This document shows, one piece after another, positions 1-6,873 of a stretch of 32,168 nucleotides of DNA. The notes under the pieces are model-generated. The model searched no databases. It saw only the letters and a list, made by a program, of their open reading frames with translations, and was not told the origin of the DNA. Position numbers and translations under genes: made by a program. This stretch comes from Actinomycetota bacterium (GTDB taxonomy: Bacteria; Actinomycetota; Thermoleophilia; Gaiellales; F1-60-MAGs149): positions 1-32,168 of the forward strand of contig CANJXE010000009.1 of NCBI GenBank assembly GCA_947478745.1. Direction: 5' to 3'. Position 1 is the first letter of the stretch. The number at the start of each line of letters is the position of its first letter.

Positions 1-210
1 ACGATCGGGGCCTCGTTCGGCGTGGACCGCTGGTGGTTCGGAGCCGGGGCCGCGGTGGCGAGCATCGTCTGGTTCGCCGCGCTCGGCTTCGGCGCCCGCC
101 TGCTCTCGCCGCTGATGTCCCGCGCCGTCACGTGGCGCATCCTCGATGCCGTGATCGGCGTCGTGATGCTGGTGATCGCGTTCGCACTGGTGCGCTCCGT
201 CCTCGGATAG
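1..210 (+). CDS. LysE/ArgO-family amino-acid exporter, C-terminal fragment (5' end outside window)
   Basis: The reading frame is open from the first base to a TAG at 208-210, giving about 69 residues, so the start lies upstream of the window. The fragment contains two hydrophobic helices (roughly residues 12-34 and 43-67), separated by a short basic stretch. A WFGAGA..ASI.WF..LGFGARLL pattern followed by a final helix is what I expect at the C-terminus of LysE/ArgO transporters, inner-membrane exporters of basic amino acids or other small solutes. The substrate cannot be told from this part. Its stop codon TAG forms the first half of the -10 box TAGGCT of the next gene. Confidence 0.7.
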   Translation, partial: TIGASFGVDRWWFGAGAAVASIVWFAALGFGARLLSPLMSRAVTWRILDAVIGVVMLVIAFALVRSVLG

Positions 211-213
211 GCT
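208..213 (+). promoter_or_regulatory. -10 box TAGGCT, leaderless promoter for the DUF427 gene
   Basis: TAGGCT fits TANNNT and ends 6 nt before ATG 220, so transcription would begin at the start codon. Its first three bases are the stop codon of the preceding gene. No convincing -35 hexamer is visible. Confidence 0.6.
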
Positions 214-219
214 CCGCCC

Positions 220-606
220 ATGCATGACTCCGGCCCCGCCCACGACATCGCCGATCCCGACATCACCGTCGAACCGCGCGCCGCGCACGTGGTGATCCGC
301 CTCGGCGAGACCGTGCTCGCCGACTCCCAGAGCCCGTCCGTGGTGCGGCAGTCGAGCTCCGGCGTGGCGCGCTACTACCTGCCGCCCGACGACGTGCGAC
401 GCGACCTGCTGGAGCCGAGCGAGACGACGACCCACTGCCCGTACAAGGGCGATGCGGCGCACCACTCGGCCCGCATCGACGGCGTCCTGCACGAGGACGT
501 CGCGTGGAGCTACGACGAGCCGCTGCCGGCCGCAGTCGACGTCGCCGGCTGGTTCTCGTTCTACGACGACAAGGTCTCGATCGCGATCGGGCCGCTGCCC
601 GAATAG
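220..606 (+). CDS. DUF427 domain protein
   Basis: A 128-residue cytosolic protein that matches the DUF427 family (also called NTP_transf_9) over most of its length. The recognisable core runs from about residue 17 (ITVEPR...VVIRLGETVLADS) through YYLPPDDV and THCPYKGDA to WSYDEP and the closing WFSFYDDKV. The family folds as a small beta-barrel; its biochemical role is not established, so I do not assign one. ATG 220 is chosen because a TANNNT box lies 6 nt upstream, which suggests leaderless translation, and no Shine-Dalgarno sequence is present. The gene stands alone between a LysE-type exporter and an M16 peptidase that has its own promoter. Confidence 0.85.
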   Translation: MHDSGPAHDIADPDITVEPRAAHVVIRLGETVLADSQSPSVVRQSSSGVARYYLPPDDVRRDLLEPSETTTHCPYKGDAAHHSARIDGVLHEDVAWSYDEPLPAAVDVAGWFSFYDDKVSIAIGPLPE

Positions 607-644
607 CGGCGCACGCTCCCGAGTTCGCGCCCCCGGATACCAAG

Positions 645-650
645 TACCGT
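645..650 (+). promoter_or_regulatory. -10 box TACCGT, leaderless promoter for the M16 peptidase gene
   Basis: TACCGT lies exactly 6 nt before ATG 657. This supports ATG 657 over the in-frame GTG 651 or the far-upstream ATG 504, which falls inside the preceding gene. Confidence 0.6.
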
Positions 651-656
651 GTGGGC

Positions 657-1922
657 ATGTTCGAACTCGAGACTCTGCCCAACGGCGCCCGCATCCTCAG
701 CGCCCCCATGCGCGACGCGGCCAGCGTCGCCGTCGTCATCTCCGTCGCCGCCGGCTCGCGCTGCGAGACGCCCGAGGTGGGCGGCATCGCGCACTTCTCG
801 GAGCACATGTTCTTCAAGGGCACCGAGCGGCGGCCGACCGCGCGCGACATCTCCGCGGAGATCGACGGCATCGGCGGCGAGTTCAACGCCTTCACCGGCA
901 AGGAGATGACCGCGTACTACGTGAAGTGCGCGGCCGCCGACGCCGGCACGGCGGTCGACGTCCTCAGCGACATGTTCCTCCACTCGAAGTTCGACGAGGA
1001 GGAGCTCGAGCGCGAGAAGGGCGTGATCGTCGAGGAGATCAACATGTACACCGACACGCCGCGCGACATCGTCGGCCAGGTGTACGACACGGCCCGCTAC
1101 GGCGATTCGCCGATCGGCCGCCCGATCATCGGCACGAAGGAGACCGTCCGCGCGGCGACCCGCCAGACGTTCCTCGACTACCTCGGCGCCTGGTACCGGC
1201 CCGAGCGCATCGCGATCGGGCTCGGCGGCAACGTCACCGACGCGCTGCTCGCCGACGTCCGCGATCGCTTCGGCGCGCTCCCCGGCGACCCCACGCCGCC
1301 GCTGCCCGAGACCGTCATCCCGCAGATCACCGAGCCGCTCGTCTCGATCGAGCGTCGCGACGGCGACCAGGCGCACATCATCCTCGGCGTCGACGGCATG
1401 CGCTCGAACGACGAGGATCGCTACGCGATGGCCGTCTGGCAGGCCGTCATCGGCGGCGGCATGTCGTCGCGCCTGTTCACCGAGGTGCGCGAGCGCCGCG
1501 GCCTCGCGTACTACGTCTTCGGCCGCAACGCCGCCTACACCGACACGGGCTCGTTCGCTGTGCAGGCCGGCGTCGACATCAACCGCGCCAACCTCGCCGT
1601 CGAGGTGATCGCGCAGGAGCTGCGCCGCATGGTCGAGGAGCCGATCCCCGCCGAAGAGATCCAGAAGGCCAAGCGCTACCTGATTGGCCACACCGTCCTC
1701 AACCAGGAGGACCCCAGCGGCCGCATCTTCTTCGGCCTGCGCCGGGAGCTCCTGGACGGCGGCTGGGTCGATCTCGACACCGTCATCAAGGGCCTCGAGG
1801 CGGTCACGCCCGAGGATCTCCAGCGCGTCGGCCGCCGCGTCGTCACGCTCGACCGCGCGGTCCTCGCCGGCGTCGGCCCCCTCGACGACACCGACGGCCT
1901 GCGCGCCGCGCTCGGCGTCTGA
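657..1922 (+). CDS. M16 family (pitrilysin/MPP-like) zinc metallopeptidase
   Basis: 421 residues, the usual size of a single-chain bacterial M16B peptidase. The inverted zinc motif HxxEH is complete (His46, Glu49, His50, in HFSEH). The distal glutamate ligand falls in IVEEINMY (Glu126 or Glu127), at the expected spacing of about 76 residues. The second half carries the RERRGLAYYV segment typical of the C-terminal M16 domain, whose Arg/Tyr pair positions substrate. Members degrade or process unstructured peptides. In many bacteria a relative lies beside polynucleotide phosphorylase, but that context is absent here. The next gene has its own -10 box just after this stop. Confidence 0.93.
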   Translation: MFELETLPNGARILSAPMRDAASVAVVISVAAGSRCETPEVGGIAHFSEHMFFKGTERRPTARDISAEIDGIGGEFNAFTGKEMTAYYVKCAAADAGTAVDVLSDMFLHSKFDEEELEREKGVIVEEINMYTDTPRDIVGQVYDTARYGDSPIGRPIIGTKETVRAATRQTFLDYLGAWYRPERIAIGLGGNVTDALLADVRDRFGALPGDPTPPLPETVIPQITEPLVSIERRDGDQAHIILGVDGMRSNDEDRYAMAVWQAVIGGGMSSRLFTEVRERRGLAYYVFGRNAAYTDTGSFAVQAGVDINRANLAVEVIAQELRRMVEEPIPAEEIQKAKRYLIGHTVLNQEDPSGRIFFGLRRELLDGGWVDLDTVIKGLEAVTPEDLQRVGRRVVTLDRAVLAGVGPLDDTDGLRAALGV

Positions 1923-1929
1923 ACCCGGA

Positions 1930-1935
1930 TACAGT
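1930..1935 (+). promoter_or_regulatory. -10 box TACAGT, leaderless promoter for the amidohydrolase gene
   Basis: TACAGT ends 7 nt before GTG 1943. The other candidate start, GTG 1934, overlaps the box itself, so the spacing favours 1943. Confidence 0.5.
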
Positions 1936-1942
1936 GGCGAGC

Positions 1943-3103
1943 GTGGAACTGCATGAGGAAGTCGCGCGCGTCTTCGCGCGCATGGATGCGCTGATCGACG
2001 AGCTCGGCGGCACCGGCCTTCGCATCGACGCGCACACGCACCTCGGCCTCGACGAGGACCGCATGGCCCAGACGCTCGAGGAGCTGATCGGCCACCTCGA
2101 CGCGCACCGTATCGAGCGCGCGGTGACCTTCCCGCTGCACGACCCGGATCGCGGCGAGAACTACACCGTCCCCAACGACCGCGTGCTCGAGTGGTGCGCG
2201 CAGTCGAACGGCCGCGTCGTCCCCTTCTGCCGCCTCAACCTGACGGGCGATCCGCTCGCCGAGGCCGAGCGCGCGATCGGGCTCGGTGCCCGCGGGATCA
2301 AGCTGCATCCGCGCGCCCAGGCCTTCAGCGTCGATGACGAGCGCCTCGATCCCGTCTTCAAGATCGCCGCCGAGCATCGCCTGCCCGTGCTGATCCACGC
2401 TGGTCGCGGCATGCCGCCGATCGGCGAGGCCCTGGCCACCGCCGCCGAGCGCAATCCCGAGGCGACGCTGATCCTCGCGCACGCCGCGATCGTCGATCAG
2501 GACCGCATCGCCACGCTCGTCGCCGGGCGCCCGAACGTCGTCTTCGACGCCTCGGCCTGGAGCCCGATCGATCTGCACGGGCTGCTGACGCGCGTCCCGC
2601 CGGAGCAGCTCGTCTGGGCCTCCGACCTGCCGTACGGCACGATCCGCGAGAGCCTCTTCGCGACGCTGGCCGTGCTCTGCGAGGTCGGCGCCGATCGCGC
2701 GACGACCGACGCCGTCCTCGGCGGCACGATGCAGCAGCTGCTCGACGGTCGGCACCCGACCCTGTCGGCCGCGCCGATCGCCCCGCGCGATCGCGTCGTC
2801 AACCTCGCACGCCAGCGCCTCGGCGGCTATATCACCGCGCTGCTGCCGGCGATCTGGGCACGTCGCCCCGACGTCGTCGGCCATTTCGGCCTTGCCGCCG
2901 CGGTCTGCCGCGACGAGGAGGACCAGCTCGGCTCGCTCGGCGACCTGATCCGCCTCGCCGAACGCCGCTGGGATTTCGCGCTCGCCGCCGGCGAGCGTCC
3001 GACCCTCGAGGATGTCCGCGAGACGTTCGAGCTCGTGCTCGCCGTATGGGTCCTCGCCTACTCGCCCGCCACGCAGGCGCGCTGGAATGAGCTGCCCCTA
3101 TGA
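1943..3103 (+). CDS. Amidohydrolase-family (ACMSD-like TIM barrel) metal-dependent hydrolase with C-terminal extension
   Basis: 386 residues from GTG 1943; GTG 1934 is an alternative. The first ~270 residues form an amidohydrolase_2 barrel. HxH is at His31/His33 (DAHTHLG), further metal or catalytic positions are His152 (VLIHAGRG) and His180 (LILAHAA), and the barrel-closing aspartate is Asp228 (WASDLPYG). This family hydrolyses or decarboxylates small carboxylated substrates; the substrate here is unknown. Residues ~280-386 form an additional mostly helical region that I cannot match. The stop codon overlaps the start of the next gene (ATGA), so the two products are probably made together. 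Confidence 0.8.
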   Translation: MELHEEVARVFARMDALIDELGGTGLRIDAHTHLGLDEDRMAQTLEELIGHLDAHRIERAVTFPLHDPDRGENYTVPNDRVLEWCAQSNGRVVPFCRLNLTGDPLAEAERAIGLGARGIKLHPRAQAFSVDDERLDPVFKIAAEHRLPVLIHAGRGMPPIGEALATAAERNPEATLILAHAAIVDQDRIATLVAGRPNVVFDASAWSPIDLHGLLTRVPPEQLVWASDLPYGTIRESLFATLAVLCEVGADRATTDAVLGGTMQQLLDGRHPTLSAAPIAPRDRVVNLARQRLGGYITALLPAIWARRPDVVGHFGLAAAVCRDEEDQLGSLGDLIRLAERRWDFALAAGERPTLEDVRETFELVLAVWVLAYSPATQARWNELPL

Positions 3104-3870
3104 TCGCCACCGTTGTCCTCGCCGCTGGGCGCTCCGAGCGCTTCGGCTCGCCCAAGCTCCTCGCCGAATGGTGGGGCCGCCCGCTGGTCGAGCGTGCCCT
3201 GGAGATCGCTCCGCCGGGTCTGAAGATCGCCGTCGTCGGCACGCACACGGCGAAGCTGCTGCCGCTCTTCCAGGCGCACGGCTTCCAGTGCGTCCGCAAC
3301 CCGAAGCCCGCGCAGGGGCAGTCGTCATCGTTGCGCCTCGCACTCGACGTGATGCCCGCCCAGGTCGATGCCGTGCTCGTGCTGCTCGGTGATGCCCCGG
3401 CCGTGCCTCCGGTCGTCGTCGATCGCATCCTCACGGAGTACCGTCGGCTCAACTGCACCGTCACCGCCGAGTTCGGCGATCGCACGGCCCCGCCGATCGT
3501 GATCCCGCGCTCCGACTGGGACAAGATCGCCGCCACCGGCGACAATCCGGGCGAGGCACTCGAGCCCGTCTCGATCGACATGAGCGACCTGCTCGAGGGC
3601 GACGAGGACGTCGATACCCCTGAGGACCTCTTCCGCCTGGCGGCCCGTCGCGCCGGCGTCGAGCTGATCGAGCCGATGGACACCGCCATCCTCGATGGCC
3701 GCCTCGACGACCCCGAGCCCTTCGCCGTGCGCCTGCGCCGCCGCGCCTCGGCGACCGCCGACCGCCCGTCCGTCACGCCGCTCGCCCTGGAGAAGCTCGC
3801 CATCGAGCACTTCCGCGGCACCGAGGTGATCGCCCGCGTCGGCGACGAGTACGTCGCCCTGCTCGGCTGA
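3100..3870 (+). CDS. MobA/MocA-like nucleotidyltransferase with C-terminal extension
   Basis: 256 residues. The N-terminus has the NTP-transferase signature VLAAGRSERFGSPKLL (residues 5-20), followed by PAQGQSSSLRLAL and LLGDAPAVPP. This combination is characteristic of MocA/MobA-like enzymes, which attach CMP or GMP to molybdopterin. The family is usually about 190-200 residues. Here about 55 extra residues follow DTPEDLFRL and end in EVIARVGDEYVALLG. The ATGA overlap with the amidohydrolase implies translational coupling. The window also contains a molybdenum hydroxylase (19356-23013) that would need a cytosine dinucleotide cofactor, which makes a MocA role plausible but unproven. Confidence 0.78.
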   Translation: MIATVVLAAGRSERFGSPKLLAEWWGRPLVERALEIAPPGLKIAVVGTHTAKLLPLFQAHGFQCVRNPKPAQGQSSSLRLALDVMPAQVDAVLVLLGDAPAVPPVVVDRILTEYRRLNCTVTAEFGDRTAPPIVIPRSDWDKIAATGDNPGEALEPVSIDMSDLLEGDEDVDTPEDLFRLAARRAGVELIEPMDTAILDGRLDDPEPFAVRLRRRASATADRPSVTPLALEKLAIEHFRGTEVIARVGDEYVALLG

Positions 3871-3926
3871 GGACCGCACAGTCCGCTGACGCCGTCTCAG
3901 GTACGCGTCCGCGCTTCAGAGTGAGG

Positions 3927-3956
3927 TGACATTTTGGGCCCGGGCCCAAAATGTCA
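3927..3956. terminator. Perfect 30-bp palindrome between convergent genes; possible bidirectional terminator
   Basis: Positions 3927-3941 (TGACATTTTGGGCCC) are followed with no spacer by their exact reverse complement at 3942-3956. The site lies 57 nt after one stop codon and 34 nt before the other, in a convergent 120-nt gap. A hairpin would fold on either strand but lacks a following U-tract. A dyad-symmetric protein-binding site is an alternative. Confidence 0.5.
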
Positions 3957-3990
3957 GTAGACCGGCACGGCAGGCCGGAATCGCGCTCTT

Positions 3991-4950
3991 CTAGCAGGCT
4001 GCGTGCTTCTCGAGCAGCTGCATCAGGTCCACGAGGAACGCATCGCGCTGGCGCTGCAGGTCCGAGATCGAGCGGCCGGCCGCCTCCTGCTCGCAGCCGG
4101 CGACCATCTTGTCGCGCAGGTCCTTCGTCAGCTCCGGCGCCACAAGGCGCGTCCACGGCTCGAGCAGCGAGTCGCCGAAGTGGTCGAGCATGTGGCCCAT
4201 GCCACCCTCGCCGCCGGCCAGGTGGAACGTGAGGCCGACGCCCATCTGCGCCCAGCGCACGCCGGGGCCGTAGACCAGCGCGACGTCGCACTCCTCGACC
4301 GTCGCCTCGTCGTTGGCGACCATGTGCAGCAGCTCGCGCCAGACGGCATCCTGCAGGCGGTTGGCGACGAAGCCGGGCAGCTCGTTGGAGCAGCGCAGCG
4401 CCTTCTTGCCGGCGCGTGTGTAGAAGTCGAGCGTCCAGTCGACGACGGCCGGATCCGTCAGCTCGCCGCCGACGACCTCGACGAGCGGCACGAGGTACGG
4501 CGGGTTGAAGGGGTGGCCGACGACGAGGCGCTCGGGGTGCGCGGCACCACCCGCCATGTCGGTCATGCGGTAGCCCGAGGTGCTCGACAGGATCGGCACG
4601 CCAACGGGGGCCGCGGCGTCGATGCGGGCGAGCATGTCGATCTTGAGGTCGAGGACCTCCGGGCAGCTCTCCTGGATGACGTCGGCTTCGGCCGCGACCT
4701 CCTCGAGCGTGGCGACCAGGCGCAGGCGGTCGCGTACCGCGCCGGGTGCGAGGCCGAGCTGCTCGAGGGCGGGCCAGGCGATGTCGTGCAGGCGCTGGAG
4801 CTTCTCGGCCGCATCGGGCGCCGGATCCCACGCGATCACGTCGTAGCCCTGCGCCAGGAACTTCGCGGCCCAGCCGCCGCCGATCACGCCCGTGCCGATC
4901 ACGCCGACGGTCGTCACGGCGTCAGGGGTGGTCTTGGGCGTCCAGCGCAT
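3991..4950 (-). CDS. 3-hydroxyacyl-CoA dehydrogenase family, closest to L-carnitine dehydrogenase
   Basis: 319 residues, NAD-dependent. An N-terminal Rossmann fold carries GVIGTGVIGGGWAA, followed by VIAWDPAP. GHPFNPPYLVPLVEVVGGE and PGFVANRLQDAVWRELLHM are the conserved 3HCDH regions. The spacing and wording of several segments (DVIAWDPAP, WPALEQLGLAPGA, GVRWAQMGVGLT, LAGGEGGM, APELT, GRSISDLQRQRD) resemble L-carnitine 3-dehydrogenase (EC 1.1.1.108) more than fatty-acid FadB/PaaH enzymes; this comparison is from memory. ATG 4950 is chosen for its GGAGG Shine-Dalgarno sequence 6 nt upstream. A -10 box overlaps the stop codon of the anti-sigma gene, so the gene probably has its own promoter. 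No other carnitine genes are visible. Confidence 0.82.
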   Translation of the reverse strand: MRWTPKTTPDAVTTVGVIGTGVIGGGWAAKFLAQGYDVIAWDPAPDAAEKLQRLHDIAWPALEQLGLAPGAVRDRLRLVATLEEVAAEADVIQESCPEVLDLKIDMLARIDAAAPVGVPILSSTSGYRMTDMAGGAAHPERLVVGHPFNPPYLVPLVEVVGGELTDPAVVDWTLDFYTRAGKKALRCSNELPGFVANRLQDAVWRELLHMVANDEATVEECDVALVYGPGVRWAQMGVGLTFHLAGGEGGMGHMLDHFGDSLLEPWTRLVAPELTKDLRDKMVAGCEQEAAGRSISDLQRQRDAFLVDLMQLLEKHAAC

Positions 4951-4991
4951 GCGAATCCTCCGACGTCGGCCGTCACGCGACGGTCGGGCGG

Positions 4992-4997
4992 AGCCTA
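4992..4997 (-). promoter_or_regulatory. -10 box TAGGCT for the carnitine-dehydrogenase-like gene
   Basis: On the minus strand TAGGCT begins with the TAG stop codon of the anti-sigma gene (4995-4997). Transcription would start near 4985, giving a leader of about 35 nt that contains the GGAGG ribosome-binding site. Confidence 0.5.
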
Positions 4998-5246
4998 CTC
5001 GCAGTCGCAGTCGTCGCAGATGCGACGGAGCTCGGCGCGCAGCGCGTCGGGGCACGGCTCGTCGCACGCCTTGCGCATGACGCTGCGCACGCCGACCTCG
5101 AGGCCGTAGCACTTGACGCAGCACGGGCAGACGGCCAGATGCTGATCGACGATCGCGACCTGCTCGGCCGGGAGCGTGCGGTCGACGTACTCCTGCACGC
5201 ACCGCTGCGCGTGCAGGCACTGCTCGGAGCGGACGTGCGCGCTCAT
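4995..5246 (-). CDS. Zinc-binding, cysteine-rich anti-sigma factor (RsrA/ZAS type)
   Basis: 83 residues with the ZAS motif H36-x3-C40-x2-C43, and upstream Cys10 and Cys16 that could supply the fourth zinc ligand, as Cys11 does in RsrA. Such proteins hold an ECF sigma factor inactive and release it when thiol oxidation ejects zinc. Eleven cysteines in 83 residues is high, and the tail is CDDCDC-E. The start overlaps the sigma gene stop by 4 nt (ATGA), the usual coupled arrangement that keeps the two proteins in balance. It acts in the cytosol; no membrane segment is present. Confidence 0.88.
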   Translation of the reverse strand: MSAHVRSEQCLHAQRCVQEYVDRTLPAEQVAIVDQHLAVCPCCVKCYGLEVGVRSVMRKACDEPCPDALRAELRRICDDCDCE

Positions 5247-5812
5247 GCGGTCTCTCCCCCGGCGTGATCGGCGAGGGCCTTCTTGAGCACGCGGCGACCA
5301 CGATGCAGGCGGCTCATGACGGTGCCGACGGGAATCTCAAGGACGTCCGCGGCCTCCTGATACGAGAGGTCGCCGAGGTCGACGAGCACGACGACCTCGC
5401 GGAAGGGCAGCGAGAGCTGACCGAGGGCCTCGAGGACGGGTCCGGGCGAGAGACGCTCGACGAGGCGATCGACGTCGGCGACCGTGGGGCCACCGAGACG
5501 GTCGTAGAGGTAGTAGTCATCGGCCTCGAGCCCGAGCTGCTCGGGCTGGCGCTGCTGCTTGCGGGCGTTGTCGATGGCGAGGTTGTGGACGATGCGGAGC
5601 AGCCAGGCGCGCAGGTTCGTGCCCGGCGTGTACTGCTTCCACGAGCGGAAGGCGCGCGTGTACGCCTCCTGCATCAGATCCTCAGCGGCCTGGGGATCGC
5701 GCGTCAGGCGACGGGCGACACGCCAGACGTCGTCGGCGAGCGCCAGCGCCTGCTCGTCGAAGACGAGGCGCGCGGGATCGGTGACGGGGGCTTCGGCGGT
5801 CTCGTCGGCCAC
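5243..5812 (-). CDS. ECF RNA polymerase sigma factor, SigR/SigH-like
   Basis: 189 residues from GTG 5812. Region 2 spans about residues 25-88 (DLMQEAYTRAFRSW, then PGTNLRAWLLRIVHNLAIDNAR, very like SigR). Region 4 spans about 125-182 (LSYQEAADVLEIPVGTVMSRLHRGR). GTG 5812 is supported by a TACGCT box 6 nt upstream. An in-frame ATG at 5878 would add 22 residues, with no stop between, and it lies just downstream of a SigR-type promoter. Two isoforms are therefore possible. The downstream overlapping gene encodes its zinc anti-sigma factor, so this is a thiol-stress type module. No thioredoxin or mycothiol genes are nearby. Confidence 0.92.
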   Translation of the reverse strand: MADETAEAPVTDPARLVFDEQALALADDVWRVARRLTRDPQAAEDLMQEAYTRAFRSWKQYTPGTNLRAWLLRIVHNLAIDNARKQQRQPEQLGLEADDYYLYDRLGGPTVADVDRLVERLSPGPVLEALGQLSLPFREVVVLVDLGDLSYQEAADVLEIPVGTVMSRLHRGRRVLKKALADHAGGETA

Positions 5813-5818
5813 GGTCCG

Positions 5819-5824
5819 AGCGTA
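5819..5824 (-). promoter_or_regulatory. -10 box TACGCT, leaderless promoter for the short sigma form
   Basis: On the minus strand TACGCT is followed by 6 nt and then GTG 5812. It is the same layout seen at about ten other genes in the window. Confidence 0.6.
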
Positions 5825-5887
5825 CCACCCGCGCGAGGCTCGGCTCGACGGACGGGGAGGGGTGGCGGCGGCCTGCATGTAGCGGAG

Positions 5888-5913
5888 AACGCGCCCGGGG
5901 ACTACGGCATTCC
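5888..5913 (-). promoter_or_regulatory. SigR/SigH-type promoter (GGAAT-N18-GTT) upstream of the sigma gene
   Basis: On the minus strand GGAAT (5913-5909) and GTT (5890-5888) are separated by exactly 18 nt, the known recognition pattern of Streptomyces SigR and mycobacterial SigH. It lies in the right orientation to drive the sigma/anti-sigma genes, which implies autoregulation. The in-frame ATG 5878 begins 9 nt after GTT, so the transcript could start at or very near that codon. Confidence 0.65.
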
Positions 5914-5925
5914 GCCCATCTCGGT

Positions 5926-5931
5926 GATACT
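5926..5931 (+). promoter_or_regulatory. -10 box GATACT for heme A synthase (leaderless)
   Basis: GATACT, preceded by GT, ends 7 nt before ATG 5939. It lies in the 126-nt divergent gap shared with the sigma-factor promoters. Confidence 0.45.
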
Positions 5932-5938
5932 GCAGCCA

Positions 5939-6847
5939 ATGCGCGCGTTCCTGAACCGCATCACCGGCCCCAGCTCCTTCCGTCCGCTGGCCGTGATCAC
6001 GCTGATCGCGCTGTACGTCAACATCGTCTCGGGCGCGCTCGTGCGCGTCACGAACTCGGGTCTCGGCTGCCCCGATTGGCCGCTCTGCGAGGGCAAGCCC
6101 ACGCCGCCCCTCCAGTTCCACGGGCTGATCGAGTTCACGAACCGCGTGCTCGCGCTGTTCGTAATCGTGATCGCGGTCATCTTCGCCGTCTCCGCCTACC
6201 GCTCGATCCGACGGACGTCGCCCTGGCTCTGGCGCGGCGCGCTCTGGATCGGGATCCTGACCTTCATGCAGGGCCCCCTCGGCGGCATCACGGTGCTCGT
6301 GAACCTGAATCCGATCGCTGTGCTGAGCCATTTCGTGCTGGCGCTGATCATCTTGCTGATCAGCGTCGTGATCGTGCTGGAGACCTTCGGCCTCGTCGGC
6401 GGCTTCTCGCCGCGACCGGCCGCCTGGGTGCCGTGGGCCGGGATCGTCACGGCGCTGTGGGCCGGGGCGACGATCCTCTCCGGCGGTGTCGCCACGATGT
6501 CGGGCACGCATCCGGGCAGCGACAACGTGCCCCGCATGTGGAATCTGGTCGACGCGGTCTACCTGCACGTCCGCGTTGCGGCGAGCTTCATCGTCGTGAT
6601 CGCGATCCTGCTGATCATCCTGTCGCGCGTGATCAAGCCCCCGCGCATCGTCACGCGCCTCGCCTGGGCGCTCGTGATCACCGTCGCCGCGCAGGTCGCA
6701 GTCGGCGAATGGCAGTGGCGGACGCAGCTGCCGTGGTACGCCACGCTGCTCCACGTCGCGATCGGCTCGCTGGCGCTCGCGATCGCCGCCGCCTTCGGCT
6801 GGTCGCTCGCTGTGGCTCGCCGAAAGGCGCCTCCTGCCACCGACTGA
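5939..6847 (+). CDS. ctaA: Heme A synthase (COX15/CtaA family)
   Basis: 302 residues, about eight membrane helices. The protein oxidises the C8 methyl of heme O to the formyl of heme A for aa3-type cytochrome oxidases. Helix 1 is followed by GALVRVTNSGLGCPDWPLCEG, with the CPDWPxC cysteine pair in the first extracellular loop. Putative heme-ligand histidines occur in FHGLIEFTNR, LSHFVLAL, YLHVRVAAS and LLHVAIGS. The EFTNR variant, with Asn where many homologues have His, is what I remember from actinobacterial CtaA. No heme O synthase or oxidase subunit gene is adjacent. ATG 5939 is preferred because of the -10 box 7 nt upstream. Confidence 0.92.
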   Translation: MRAFLNRITGPSSFRPLAVITLIALYVNIVSGALVRVTNSGLGCPDWPLCEGKPTPPLQFHGLIEFTNRVLALFVIVIAVIFAVSAYRSIRRTSPWLWRGALWIGILTFMQGPLGGITVLVNLNPIAVLSHFVLALIILLISVVIVLETFGLVGGFSPRPAAWVPWAGIVTALWAGATILSGGVATMSGTHPGSDNVPRMWNLVDAVYLHVRVAASFIVVIAILLIILSRVIKPPRIVTRLAWALVITVAAQVAVGEWQWRTQLPWYATLLHVAIGSLALAIAAAFGWSLAVARRKAPPATD

Positions 6848-6873
6848 CCGCCGTCTGCGATGATTGGTTGCGG

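Noticed and set aside
4951-5301. Upstream in-frame extension of the carnitine-dehydrogenase-like gene, open to 5301
   Set aside because: It would overlap the anti-sigma gene fully, while ATG 4950 has a good GGAGG site and begins just before the Rossmann motif.
5264-5938. Long upstream open extension of the heme A synthase frame
   Set aside because: Antisense to the sigma gene; the protein family begins near MRAFLNRITG and a -10 box precedes ATG 5939.
6130-6150. Asn instead of His in the EFTNR motif of heme A synthase, considered as a lost heme ligand
   Set aside because: From memory, actinobacterial CtaA proteins commonly have Asn here, so it is probably normal for the group.
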